Assembly: GCA_963703665.1 (NCBI GenBank)
Contig: CAVPFB010000004.1
Location: 620,001-684,000, forward strand
From: AP-15 sp963703665
GTDB lineage: Bacteria; Pseudomonadota; Alphaproteobacteria; ATCC43930; CGMCC-115725
Reading direction: 5' to 3'
Length of the DNA: 64,000 nt
The first letter of the stretch is position 1. Each line of letters starts with the position of its first letter. The notes under the pieces are model-generated. The model was not told the DNA's origin, did not search any database, and was given only the letters and a program-made list of their open reading frames with translations. Shown here piece by piece: positions 54,701-63,611 of the stretch. Position numbers and translations under genes: made by a program.

Positions 54701-55171
54701 CTACTTCTTCCTCATTAGGAGCGTAAACGTGCAATACGCGTTGTCGACTTCACCTACAAAGATGTCTCCCTGCATTTTTCCATTCAGTCGGACGCCTCCG
54801 GAAAACGTGGTTCCGAACGCTGCTATCACACCGTCATTGCTTACCGTCCCGGTCACACGAACATTTCTTGGGGTGAAAAATTGGACTTGAGCGTCCTTGA
54901 TTGTTAGGCTTCTGCTGTAGTCGAGCAATCTGCAAGGAGTTGATTGTGCGGCAAGGTGGAGTCTACCTGCGAGGCCGGTAACATTTTCCTGTTTTATCGT
55001 TTTTATCGCGAGAGAGCCTGTGTACGCTCCATCATATTTCTGAAGGGGAACGGGAGGACTGGACTGCGCTCTTGCGGTATCTGTTTTCGCACTAACGATA
55101 ACGCCTATAGCCATGCACAATGCATATGCGGCCAACCTCTTGGCAGTGTAGGGGCGTATCATCATCGGCAT
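54701..55171 (-). CDS. Hypothetical secreted protein of low GC
   Basis: 156 residues. Signal peptide (RLAAYALCMAIGVIVSA, cut near ARA) followed by a beta-rich mature part (YDGAYTGSLAIKTI, SLTIKDAQVQFFTPRNVRVT, GVIAAFGTTFSGGVRLNG, MQGDIFVGEVDNAYCTFTL) with two cysteines. The repeated pattern of strand plus glycine turn suggests a small beta-sandwich. No family I can name. Its DNA is clearly AT-richer than its neighbours, which suggests recent acquisition. Confidence 0.72.
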   Translation of the reverse strand: MPMMIRPYTAKRLAAYALCMAIGVIVSAKTDTARAQSSPPVPLQKYDGAYTGSLAIKTIKQENVTGLAGRLHLAAQSTPCRLLDYSRSLTIKDAQVQFFTPRNVRVTGTVSNDGVIAAFGTTFSGGVRLNGKMQGDIFVGEVDNAYCTFTLLMRKK

Positions 55172-55264
55172 CTCTCAGATGAATTGTTCCTAAGCGGGCG
55201 CTGATGCAATGATCGCGCAATAGGGGAGAGCACGGGCCGCGTCACGGCAAGGTTGTCGATACCG

Positions 55265-56886
55265 TCACGCGGCCAGCCTGAGTTTCTGCCGCACCATGTC
55301 GGCGGCGCGTTCGCCGATCATGATCGTCGCGGCGTTGGTGTTGCCGGAGACGACGCTCGGCATGATCGAGGCGTCGGCGACGCGCAGACCTTCGAGCCCA
55401 TGCACCCGCAGTTCGCGGATCGACCACCGCCATCGCATCGACCCCCATCTTGCAGGTGCTGGTCGGGTGGTAGACGGTGCCGCCGCGCCGCCGCGCGTAG
55501 TCCAATAATTGGTCGTCGCTCTCGATCGCCGGGCCCGGCTGGAATTCGCACTCGACAAAGCGCTGCATCTGTGGCGTCGCCATGACCCGGCGCAGCAGCT
55601 TGAGCCCGTCGACGATGGTCTGCTGGTCGGTCGGGGTCGCCAGATAGTTCGGGAAGACCGCCGGCGGCGCCGGGTTGGCGCTCTTCAGCTCGATCCGGCC
55701 GCGGCTTTCCGGCCGCAGCTGATAGACGATCGTGGTAAACCCCGACCACGGATGCAGCCCGTCCTGCGGCCGGTCGGCGCTGAACGGCGAGCACGAGCAT
55801 TTGATGTCGGCCGAGGCCAATTCCGGCCGGGTGCGGGCGAACAAGGCTGCCGGCGAGGTGCCCATCGCCAATGGGCCGGTCTTGAACGTGTAATATTGCA
55901 GCCCCGCTTTGAGCTTTTTGAGATTGCTCTGCATCACGTCGTTGACGGTGATCGGCAATGCGCATTTGAATTTCAACGGTGCCGAGTAGTGGTCCTGCAG
56001 GCTCTGCCCGACCCCCGGCAGGTGATGCACGACCGGGACGCCGTGCGCGACCAGGTGCTCGGCCTGACCGATGCCCGACAGCAGCAATAATTGCGGCGAG
56101 TTGACCGCTCCGCCGCACAAAATGACCTCGCTCGCAGCCCGCGCTGTGCGGGTCTCGCCGTTGAGCCGGAACACCACGCCCGTCGCTCGCCGCCCATCAA
56201 AAATAATCTTTTCGGTCAGCGCGTTGGTGACGACGCGCAGATTGGGACGGGTCATCGCCGGGCGCAGATAGCCGACCGCGGTCGAGCAGCGCCGGCCGTT
56301 TCGCGTCGTCGTCTGGTGATAGCCGACGCCGTCCTGGCCGGCGCCGTTGAAGTCGTTGTTGCGCGGAAAGCCCAAAGCGACACGCGCCCTCGATAAACGC
56401 CTCGCAGATCGGGTGCTTGTCAGGGACGTCGGAGACGCAGAGCGGCCCGCCGGTGCCGTGCCACGCGTCGGCGCCGCGGGTCTGGTGCTCGGAGCGCTTG
56501 AAATACGGCAAGCACGTCGTCGAACGACCAGCCGGTGTTGCCGAGCTGGCGCCAATGGTCGAAATCCTCGGCCTGGCCGCGGATGTAGACCATGCCGTTG
56601 ATCGAGGACGAGCCGCCGAGGACCTTGCCGCGCGGCCAGAACACGCGCGGTCGGCCGCACCCGGGTCGGGCTCGGTCTCGTAGCACCAGTTGACGCTCGG
56701 ATCGGCAAAGGTCTTGCCAAAGCCCAACGGGATGTGGATCCAGCGGTTCTTGTCCTCGCCGCCGGCTTCGAGCAGCAGGACCCGCGTCGCCGGGTCCTCG
56801 CTCAACCGCGCCGCGATCGCGCACCCGGCCGACCCCGCGCCGATCACGACGAAATCGGCGTCGAACACATCCCGCTGCCCGGTCAT
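55265..56886 (-). CDS. GMC-family FAD-dependent oxidoreductase (about four frameshifts)
   Basis: About 540 residues. FAD loop DADFVVIGAGSAGCAIAARL, then after a shift near 56660 GKVLGGSSSINGMVYIRGQA; shifts near 56500 and 56390 precede FPRNNDFNGAGQDGVGYHQT and VILCGGAVNSPQLLLLSGIG; HPTSTCKMG carries the active-site His. A last shift near 55425 leads to GLRVADASIMPSVVSGNTNA. Oxidises an alcohol, choline-dehydrogenase-like; substrate open. Conserved blocks in order argue for sequence errors. Confidence 0.87.
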
Positions 56887-56966
56887 CTGATTGTCCCTTT
56901 CCTCTCGCGATCGCGACTATAATCGCCCTGCCGATCGGGAAAAATCGATTCGAGGGAGGAATAGCC

Positions 56967-57473
56967 ATGTCGGTTTACCGCTTTGCCCGGGCCGCTCATC
57001 GTTTTGCCTGGGCCGCGCTCGCCGTATCGCTCGCCGCACCCGCCAGCGCCCAACTGCTCGACCACAAGGACATCTCCCTGGCCACGGCTTTGACCATCGC
57101 CACCACCGCCGCCGACACCTGCAAGGCCGAGGGTAATCGCGTGTCGGTCACCGTGGTCGGCCGCCAGGGGGAAGTGCTGGTCATGTTGCGCGGCGACAAT
57201 TCTTCGCCGCATACGGTCGAGAACAGCCGGCGCAAGGCCTACACCGCGCGCACCTTCCGCATCCCCTCGGGCGAGTTCGCCAAGCGCGTCGCGGCCAACC
57301 CGACCACCGGCGCCGTGCATTTGACCGGGGTCATGGCGGCCCAGGGCGCGTTGCCGATCAAAATCGGCAATGATGTCATCGGCGCGGTCGGCGTCTCCGG
57401 CTCGCCGGGCGGCGACAAGGACGAGGCCTGCGCCAAGGCCGGGCTCGACAAGGTCGCCGATCAGCTGAAGTAG
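56967..57473 (+). CDS. Exported HbpS/GlcG-family heme-binding-like protein
   Basis: 168 residues. Signal peptide (AWAALAVSLAAPASAQ) and the DUF336 domain: LATALTIATTAADTCKAEG, VSVTVVGRQGEVLVMLRGDN, RRKAYTARTFRIPSGEFAKR, GALPIKIGNDVIGAVGVSG. Homologues bind heme or act with redox enzymes. GGGAGGA before the ATG at 56967. It lies between the divergent GMC gene and the ThDP enzyme gene, pointing the same way as the latter. Confidence 0.9.
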   Translation: MSVYRFARAAHRFAWAALAVSLAAPASAQLLDHKDISLATALTIATTAADTCKAEGNRVSVTVVGRQGEVLVMLRGDNSSPHTVENSRRKAYTARTFRIPSGEFAKRVAANPTTGAVHLTGVMAAQGALPIKIGNDVIGAVGVSGSPGGDKDEACAKAGLDKVADQLK

Positions 57474-57547
57474 CGATTGCGCTTTCCGGGTTGCGTGGAC
57501 TTCCTGTATGCCTCGCCGCGTCGCGGCCCTGAAGGGAGCACGCTCCG

Positions 57548-59234
57548 ATGACCCAGACCGTCGCCCGCCTGCTGGCCGAGAGCCTCGAAGCCCATGACGT
57601 CGACCAGATCTTCTGCGTGCCCGGCGAGAGCTATGTCGGGCTGACCAGCGCGCTCCTCGAAAAGAACTCGATCCGGGTCGTCGTCTGCCGGCACGAGGGC
57701 GGCGCCGGCTATATGGCGGTGGCCGACGGGCGGCTGCGCGACCGCGCCGGCGTCGCGGTCGTGTCGCGCGGGCCGGGCTTGTCGAACGCGATGGTGGCCT
57801 TGCACTCGGCCTATCACGACGCGACCCCGATGGTCATGCTGGTCGGCCAGGTCGAGCGCCCGGATTTCGGCCGCCTCGCCTTGCAGGAGCAGAATTATTC
57901 GCGGCTCCTGTCCGACGTGACCAAGGAGGTCATCGAGGTCAACGAGCCGGAGCAGGCCTCGGAAGCGATCGCCCGCGCCTTTCACCTGGCCGAGAGCGGC
58001 ACCCCCGGCCCGGTCGCGGTGATCCTGCCCGAGGACATCTTCGACGCCGAGACCGACGCCGCCTTCAACCCGGCCAGGCCGCGCGTCGTCGCCGGGCCGC
58101 GCCCGAACGACCTCGACCGGCTGGCGGTCATGCTCGAGGCGGCCGAGCGGCCCTTGGTGCTGGTCGGCGGCGCCTTGTTGGCCGATGCGGTGCACGACAA
58201 GGCCGTCTTCGCCGACCTCAACCGGCTGGCCGAACAATGGGTGCTGCCGATCTGCCCGACCCATCGCCGGCCGCAATTGTTCGACGCGAACCATCCGAAT
58301 TTTGGCGGCTATATGGGGATCCGCGTGCCGCCCGATCTGATCGGCGAGATGAAGCGCGCCGACCTGATGGTGGCCCTGGGCGAGCGCATGACCAACTCGG
58401 TCAGCCAGTCCTACAGCTTCCCGAAGGCACCCCAGCCGCAATTGCCGTTCGTCCATGTCTGGCCCGATCCGAACGAGGTCGGGCGGGTGTGGCGGCCCGA
58501 TCTCGGCCTGCCGTGCAGCCCCTACGAGGTGATCAAAGGATTGCTGCGCCGGGGCGCGCCGGCCAACGCGGCACGGCGCCGGGGCTGGGTCGCCGGGCTC
58601 AACGCGATCCACCGCAAGCTGTTGGCCAAGGAATGGGACGCTGACCACCGACGGAGTCAATTTCGCCGCGATCGTCTGCGAGGTCGACAAGCACTTGGCG
58701 CCCGACGCCACCGTCACCACCGACGCCGGCAATTTCGGCAGCTTTGTCCACCGCTATATCGGCTTTCGCCAGGGCCAGGTGTTTCTGTCCTCGGTGGTCG
58801 GGGCAATGGGCTCCGGCGTGCCGATGGCGGTGGCGGCGGCGCTGCGCCGGCCCAACACGCAGGTGGTGGCCTTCGTCGGCGACGGCGGCGCCTTGATGAC
58901 CGGCAACGAGATCGCGACCGCGCTCCAATACGGCGCCAACCCGATCATGGTCGTCTCAGATAATTCTATGTACGGCACGATCGGCATGCACTCCTACGTG
59001 CGCTATCCCGAGCGCCCGTTCATGGCCGGCACGCGCCTGACCAACCCCGATTTCGCGGCCTGGGCCCGCTCCTTCGGCGCCGAAGGCATCACCATCAAGA
59101 GCGAAGCCGACATCGCCGACGCCATCGCCCATGCCTTCGCGGTCAAGACCAGGCCGGTCGTCGTCCACTGCCTGACCTCGGCCATCCAAATGAGCGCCTG
59201 GCGCCGCTACACCGGCGGCGAGACGTTGCCGTAG
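57548..59234 (+). CDS. ThDP-dependent enzyme of the acetolactate-synthase/benzoylformate-decarboxylase family (one frameshift)
   Basis: About 561 residues with one extra base near 58636. N-terminal domain IFCVPGESYVGLTSALLE, catalytic Glu in VVCRHEGGAGYMAVADGRL, central domain RPLVLVGGALLADAV, and in the last frame the ThDP motif GDGGALMTGNEIATALQYGA plus MVVSDNSMYGTIGMH. Not IlvB proper, since no small subunit follows; decarboxylation or carboligation of a 2-oxo acid is likely. Confidence 0.9.
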
Positions 59235-59305
59235 CCCGGATTGCCGACCATGATCAGCAGGGTCGATGCGAGGGTCGGCGTGAGCGGGGTAAGGAGGAGT
59301 GGGCC

Positions 59306-60802
59306 GTGGCGCTGGACCGGGCTGAAGAATTCGATGTGATCGTGGTCGGGGCCGGCAACGCCGCCGCCTGCGCCGCTCTGTCGGCGCGCGACAACGGCGC
59401 CCGCGTGGTGATGCTCGAAATCGCTCCCGAGGAGCAGAAGGGCGGCAACTCGGCGTTTACCGGCGGCGCCTTTCGCGTCGTCTATCACAGCGGCGACGAC
59501 CTCGCGCGGCTGATCCCCGACATGAACGAGACCGAGCTCGCCGATGTCGATTTCGGCACCTACACCGAGGAGCAATATTTCGACGATATGGGCCGGCTGA
59601 CCCAGTATCGCTGCGACCCCGACCTGACCGAGATCCTGATCCGCGGCAGCTTCGACGCCGCGCTGTGGATGCGCGAAAAGGGCGTGCGGTTTCAGCTCGG
59701 GCTCGGCCGCCAGGCGTTTCGCGTCGACGGCAGGTTCAAATTCTGGGGCGGGCTCGCCTGCCACATCTGGGGCGGCGGCAAGGAACTCGTCAAGGCATTG
59801 CATGCCCGCGCCGCCCGCGACGGCGTTACTGTTCTGTACGAGACGCCGGCGGTTGGCTTGTTGACCGGCGACCGCGGGGTCGAGGGGGTGCGGGTGCGCC
59901 ACCAGGGCCGGATCCGTGAGCTGCGGTCAAAGGCGGTGGTGCTGGCCTGCGGCGGGTTCGAGGCCAATGCCGAGATGCGGGCGCGCTATCTCGGGCCCAA
60001 CTGGGACCTCGCCAAGGTGCGCGGCTCGCGCTTCAACACCGGGCAGGGGCTGAAGATGGCGCTCGATTTGGGTGCGGCGGTGCACGGCCACTGGTCGGGC
60101 GCGCACGCGGTCGCCTGGGACCTGAACGCGCCGCCCTTTGGCGATCTCGATGTCGGCGACCGCTTTCAAAAGCACAACTACCCGTTCGGCATCGTCGTCA
60201 ACGCGCGGGGCGAGCGCTACCTCGACGAGGGCCTCGATTTCCACAGCTACACCTACGCCAAATACGGCGGCGAGATCCTGAACCAGCCGGGCATGTTCGC
60301 CTGGCAGGTCTTCGACCAGAAGGTCGTGCACCTGCTGCGCGAGGAATACCGCATCCCGCGCATCACCAAGGAAAAAGCCGACAGCTTCGAGACCCTGGCG
60401 CCGCGCCTCGAAGGGGTCGACCCCGGCCGGTTTCTCGACACCGTGCGCGCCTTCAACGCGGCACCCCGGCCCACAGTGCCGTTCAACCCCAACATCCGCG
60501 ACGGCCTCCGAACCGCGGGCCTCGCGATCGACAAGACCAACTGGGCCCAGCGCCTCGACACCCCGCCCTACGAAGCTTATGCGGTGACGACCGGCATCAC
60601 CTTCACCTTCGGCGGCCTCAAGATCACCAACGACGCGCAAGTCGAGGATGTGACCGGCCACCCGATCCCCGGCCTCTACGCGGCGGGCGAAATGGTCGGC
60701 GGTCTCTTCTACCACAACTACGCCAGCGGCACCGGCCTGATGTCCGGCCTCGTCTTCGGCCGCCGCGCCGGCAGCAGTGCGGCAGGGTGGGCGAAGAGGT
60801 GA
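59306..60802 (+). CDS. FAD-dependent dehydrogenase, TcuA (tricarballylate dehydrogenase)-like
   Basis: 498 residues of the fumarate-reductase/succinate-dehydrogenase flavoprotein family: FDVIVVGAGNAAACAALSAR, GGNSAFTGGAFRVVY, VVLACGGFEANAEMRARYLG, GERYLDEGLDFHSYTYAKYG, and C-terminal GLYAAGEMVGGLFYHNYASG. The last motif is typical of TcuA. Start GTG at 59306 behind AAGGAGG. Partner TcuB is absent, so the substrate may differ. 71 bases after the ThDP gene, likely cotranscribed. Confidence 0.9.
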   Translation: MALDRAEEFDVIVVGAGNAAACAALSARDNGARVVMLEIAPEEQKGGNSAFTGGAFRVVYHSGDDLARLIPDMNETELADVDFGTYTEEQYFDDMGRLTQYRCDPDLTEILIRGSFDAALWMREKGVRFQLGLGRQAFRVDGRFKFWGGLACHIWGGGKELVKALHARAARDGVTVLYETPAVGLLTGDRGVEGVRVRHQGRIRELRSKAVVLACGGFEANAEMRARYLGPNWDLAKVRGSRFNTGQGLKMALDLGAAVHGHWSGAHAVAWDLNAPPFGDLDVGDRFQKHNYPFGIVVNARGERYLDEGLDFHSYTYAKYGGEILNQPGMFAWQVFDQKVVHLLREEYRIPRITKEKADSFETLAPRLEGVDPGRFLDTVRAFNAAPRPTVPFNPNIRDGLRTAGLAIDKTNWAQRLDTPPYEAYAVTTGITFTFGGLKITNDAQVEDVTGHPIPGLYAAGEMVGGLFYHNYASGTGLMSGLVFGRRAGSSAAGWAKR

Positions 60803-60894
60803 TCGGGAGCGTCGGCAGCGTCGCAGCCCCCCACTCAGGGTGGTGTGGACAAATTGTGCGGGCGAGCAAGGCCTGTGCTCCCCATACGAGACGA

Positions 60895-61005
60895 TTTGCA
60901 ATCATCTTGCGCGGGCTCGTTCCGCGTATCCGCGTCTTTTTTTCGGGCGGCGAAGCGTGGATGCCCACGGATCAAGTCCGTGGGCTGAAAGCCCACGAGC
61001 CAAGC
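60895..61005. repeat. BIME-like inverted pair of short palindromes
   Basis: First unit CGCGGGCTCGTTCCGCG and second unit CCCACGGATCAAGTCCGTGGG face each other around a T-run. Both have the layout of alphaproteobacterial GTGGATxCCCGGGACAAGCCCGGG-type repeats. Confidence 0.6.
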
Positions 61006-61065
61006 CCGCAGTGTTTGGGTTTGTATACAAGGCAGCCTGGCACTCAAAATAATTGCTCCTCGCTC

Positions 61066-61166
61066 GTCGTCATGGCCGGACTTGTTCCGGCCATCCACGT
61101 GCTCGGATCGGCATCGAAGAGGGCGTGGATCACCGGGACGAGCCCGGTGATGACGACGACTGGCAG
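61066..61166. repeat. BIME-like inverted pair of short palindromes
   Basis: GTCATGGCCGGACTTGTTCC...GGCCATCCACG is followed about 35 bases on by the inverted related unit CGTGGATCACCGGGACGAGC...CGGTGATGACG. Same design as the preceding element. Confidence 0.7.
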
Positions 61167-61260
61167 TAGAGGCTAGGGGCTGACCTACAGCCGTCTCCGC
61201 CGAACCTGAAAGCCGTAGGGCAAGCCCGGCCAAAGCGGAATAGCCGATCTGATGCTGGCG

Positions 61261-61334
61261 CCTACGCCTTTACGACCTTGGAGCGGCTGGTAACGGATTT
61301 CTGGAACGAGATCGACAGATGGGGCGTGCCATGA
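61261..61334 (+). pseudogene. 3' remnant of a DUF6516-type toxin gene
   Basis: Only the last 24 codons remain recognisable: YAFTTLERLVTDFWNEIDRW, then GVP and TGA. This is the usual C-terminus of the toxin that precedes this kind of HTH antitoxin. Upstream the frame has no similarity and merges into the repeat region. Its TGA overlaps the antitoxin ATG. Confidence 0.6.
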
Positions 61335-61672
61335 CCACGGTAACGATCGGCGTCTCCTCGGTGGAGGCGACGAAAGGGCGAATGCTGCATGTGTTCCAGG
61401 GCGAGAAACAAGGGGCATTGGTCAGCTTCGCCACCCCTGAGCTGTTGTGGAAAGTGATCACGCCGAAGCGATTGGAGCTGTTGCGCGCACTGACCGGCGC
61501 CGGCCCAATCTCGATCCGAGAAATCGCCCGCCGGGTCGGCCGCGACGTCAAATCCGTGCACGGCGACATCCAGGCGCTGCTCAAAGCCGGGGTCCTCGAC
61601 CGCGCCGAAGACAGCCATATCCGGTTCCCCTACGTCGAAATCCACATCGATTTTGTGCTGCGCGCCGCTTGA
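61331..61672 (+). CDS. HTH-type antitoxin/transcriptional regulator
   Basis: 113 residues. Winged HTH: PELLWKVITPKRLELLRALT, GPISIREIARRVGRDVKSVH, GDIQALLKAGVLDRAEDSHI and a C-terminal strand FPYVEIHIDFVL. The family pairs with DUF6516-like toxins; here the toxin is reduced to a 24-codon stub. Start ATG at 61331 inside ATGA. Intact, so it may remain as a solitary regulator or immunity gene. Confidence 0.8.
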   Translation: MTTVTIGVSSVEATKGRMLHVFQGEKQGALVSFATPELLWKVITPKRLELLRALTGAGPISIREIARRVGRDVKSVHGDIQALLKAGVLDRAEDSHIRFPYVEIHIDFVLRAA

Positions 61673-61847
61673 ACCATACGAAATCGATCCCTTCGGCTCA
61701 ACGCGACGATATCGTCGGCGGCCTCTTCTACCAATTACGCGAGGGGCACGGTTCCCGCCTGTGTTTGCCGTTATTTGCGGTGAACTCAAGCGATACAAGG
61801 TAGTAAAGGAGCCATCTTGTTGACGCGCGCTTGTTCTCGTCGGCGTC

Positions 61848-63611
61848 CTATCGCAGAAATCTTACCTCGTATTTCCTTAAAATCCTTGTTAAGGCAGCTC
61901 CGTAATCGAGCGATGTTCTCTCCTCATCGATCCACCGAAATTCAAATGGTGGCTCATTGCGTGCTCGGAAGCGAAGAACGATAAATTCGTCGAAAGCAGA
62001 GGCTGCCCGGGAAACGAGACGCTTTTCAGCTTCCGCAGCTTCTTGTGCCGGATGTTTGTATTTTTGGCCGTTGGTTGGCCATAGCTTATCGCGTTCATGT
62101 GAGGTATATCGGTCTGCGAAGTTAATGCCGGCGACACCAACGCAGATCGGATTTCCTCCCGCGCTCTTAAAATCTTGTACCTGACGGGTAAGATCGCCGA
62201 TTACCCTATCGATTTGTTTGATCATAGCCTTTGCAAGAATCTTTACCTCTGTGCCAATCTCGACTGTCGCGATCTCCCCTCGTTGCACAACGAACCCAGG
62301 CGCTTTGATGGGCTGTGTACGAGGAACGAGTTCACCAAAAGTTGAATCTCCCCGTCGCGATTTTACGCCACGAAGAGTATTCCGCATATTCAAGATACGT
62401 TCTCCGGATTCGATCCGACCACTCAGACCTGGCAAGCGATGTAACGCGTAGAGATCTTCCGGAAGGCGCCAAGCCACGGAATCACCGAGGGCTCGAGTCG
62501 CGGTGTCGGTACAAAACTCCGTCAAAGAGATTCCGAAACTGGTCGAGGAGAAAGTAGGGCAACAGTGCTCTCTCGGTAGGCTCACCACCTCGGCAGATTC
62601 GTCGAACTCGATCACCATCGCCGTGTGACACTCGATCAGCCGGGCAGCCGCTTCCCGAGCGGCGCGTCGCGTTGCAGAATTCAGGTATTCCTCCTCGATC
62701 TCGACCGAAACCGAGTTTCGGCCGGCACGGATTGCCGCGACAGCGGCCGATCCGGAACCTGCGAACGGGTCGAGGATCGTGTCACCGGCGAAGCTGAACA
62801 TTCGAATCAGCCGCTCGGCCAGTTCGGGCGGGAACGGCGCCGGGTGGCCGTCGCGCAGGCTGGCGCCGCGAATGTCCGACCAGACGGGGCGCATCCATGC
62901 ATCCATTTCGTCGCGTTGAAGCATCGAGAGTGCTTTCTGGATCATCGGCGTATTTCGATAGCCGCCCGACTTGCGCAGCATCACAATGTGCTCGTGATCG
63001 TTCTTGATGATCGCGCCGGGCTGATACGGCTTGCCGTAGTATCCGCTTGATCCGCCACCAGCCTCGTTTGTCCGGTTTCCTATCTTGAACCACAGAATCG
63101 GCGTCAGGTTGTCCAGGCCGTTATTGCGGCTGCGGACCTGAATATCGGAGGGAAGCGGCAGGACCCGGTGCCGGCCATCTGCCCGCCTCGGGATCAGAAT
63201 ATCACCTATGACACAACAAATTCGGCCGCCAGGGACAAGAACCCGCGCGCACTCCCGCCACACCCGATCCAGTTCGTCAAGGAAAGCGTCGTAGTCGCCA
63301 ATTCGACCGAGCTGCGAACCGCCCGCGTCAGAAGCATAGGCCTTCAAGTTGAAGTAAGGCGGCGAGGTAACGACGAGATGCACCGATTCGCTTGGGATGG
63401 CCCTCAGGTCGCGGGCGTCGCCGAGGATTATCTCGTGCCGCGTTCGATCGTATGGCGCTGGCCACCGACGCGAGCGAAAGATTTTGTTCGCTTTCAGGAG
63501 CGCTGCCGGGGCCCCTGGCTCATTGTCGGTGGCGGGAATAACCGGGCGGTCGCCGTATAACCGGCGGGCGCCAGCCTCTTCGGACCGCCAAGCGACGCTT
63601 CTTCTCGCCAT
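61848..63611 (-). CDS. Class beta DNA amino-methyltransferase fused to a probable PD-(D/E)xK nuclease domain
   Basis: 587 residues. Residues 55-335 are an N4/N6 methyltransferase: catalytic motif IV TSPPYFNLK at 82 comes before SAM motif I DPFAGSGSAAVAA at 281, the beta-class order. About 345-587 is a second domain with TVEIGTEVKILAKAMIKQID near 450-470 (acidic residue, then ExK), VGVAGINFADRYTS and FDEFIVLRFRARNEPPFEFR, resembling a restriction-endonuclease core. This suggests a single-chain restriction-modification enzyme. ATG at 63611 follows GGGGAG. No specificity subunit nearby. Confidence 0.8.
   Translation of the reverse strand: MARRSVAWRSEEAGARRLYGDRPVIPATDNEPGAPAALLKANKIFRSRRWPAPYDRTRHEIILGDARDLRAIPSESVHLVVTSPPYFNLKAYASDAGGSQLGRIGDYDAFLDELDRVWRECARVLVPGGRICCVIGDILIPRRADGRHRVLPLPSDIQVRSRNNGLDNLTPILWFKIGNRTNEAGGGSSGYYGKPYQPGAIIKNDHEHIVMLRKSGGYRNTPMIQKALSMLQRDEMDAWMRPVWSDIRGASLRDGHPAPFPPELAERLIRMFSFAGDTILDPFAGSGSAAVAAIRAGRNSVSVEIEEEYLNSATRRAAREAAARLIECHTAMVIEFDESAEVVSLPREHCCPTFSSTSFGISLTEFCTDTATRALGDSVAWRLPEDLYALHRLPGLSGRIESGERILNMRNTLRGVKSRRGDSTFGELVPRTQPIKAPGFVVQRGEIATVEIGTEVKILAKAMIKQIDRVIGDLTRQVQDFKSAGGNPICVGVAGINFADRYTSHERDKLWPTNGQKYKHPAQEAAEAEKRLVSRAASAFDEFIVLRFRARNEPPFEFRWIDEERTSLDYGAALTRILRKYEVRFLR

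Larger units (their letters stand above)
60803..61260. other. Gene-free stretch occupied by palindromic repeats
   Basis: No gene supported on either strand. Most of it is taken up by two inverted-pair repeat elements (60895-61005 and 61066-61166, separate entries). Confidence 0.65.
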
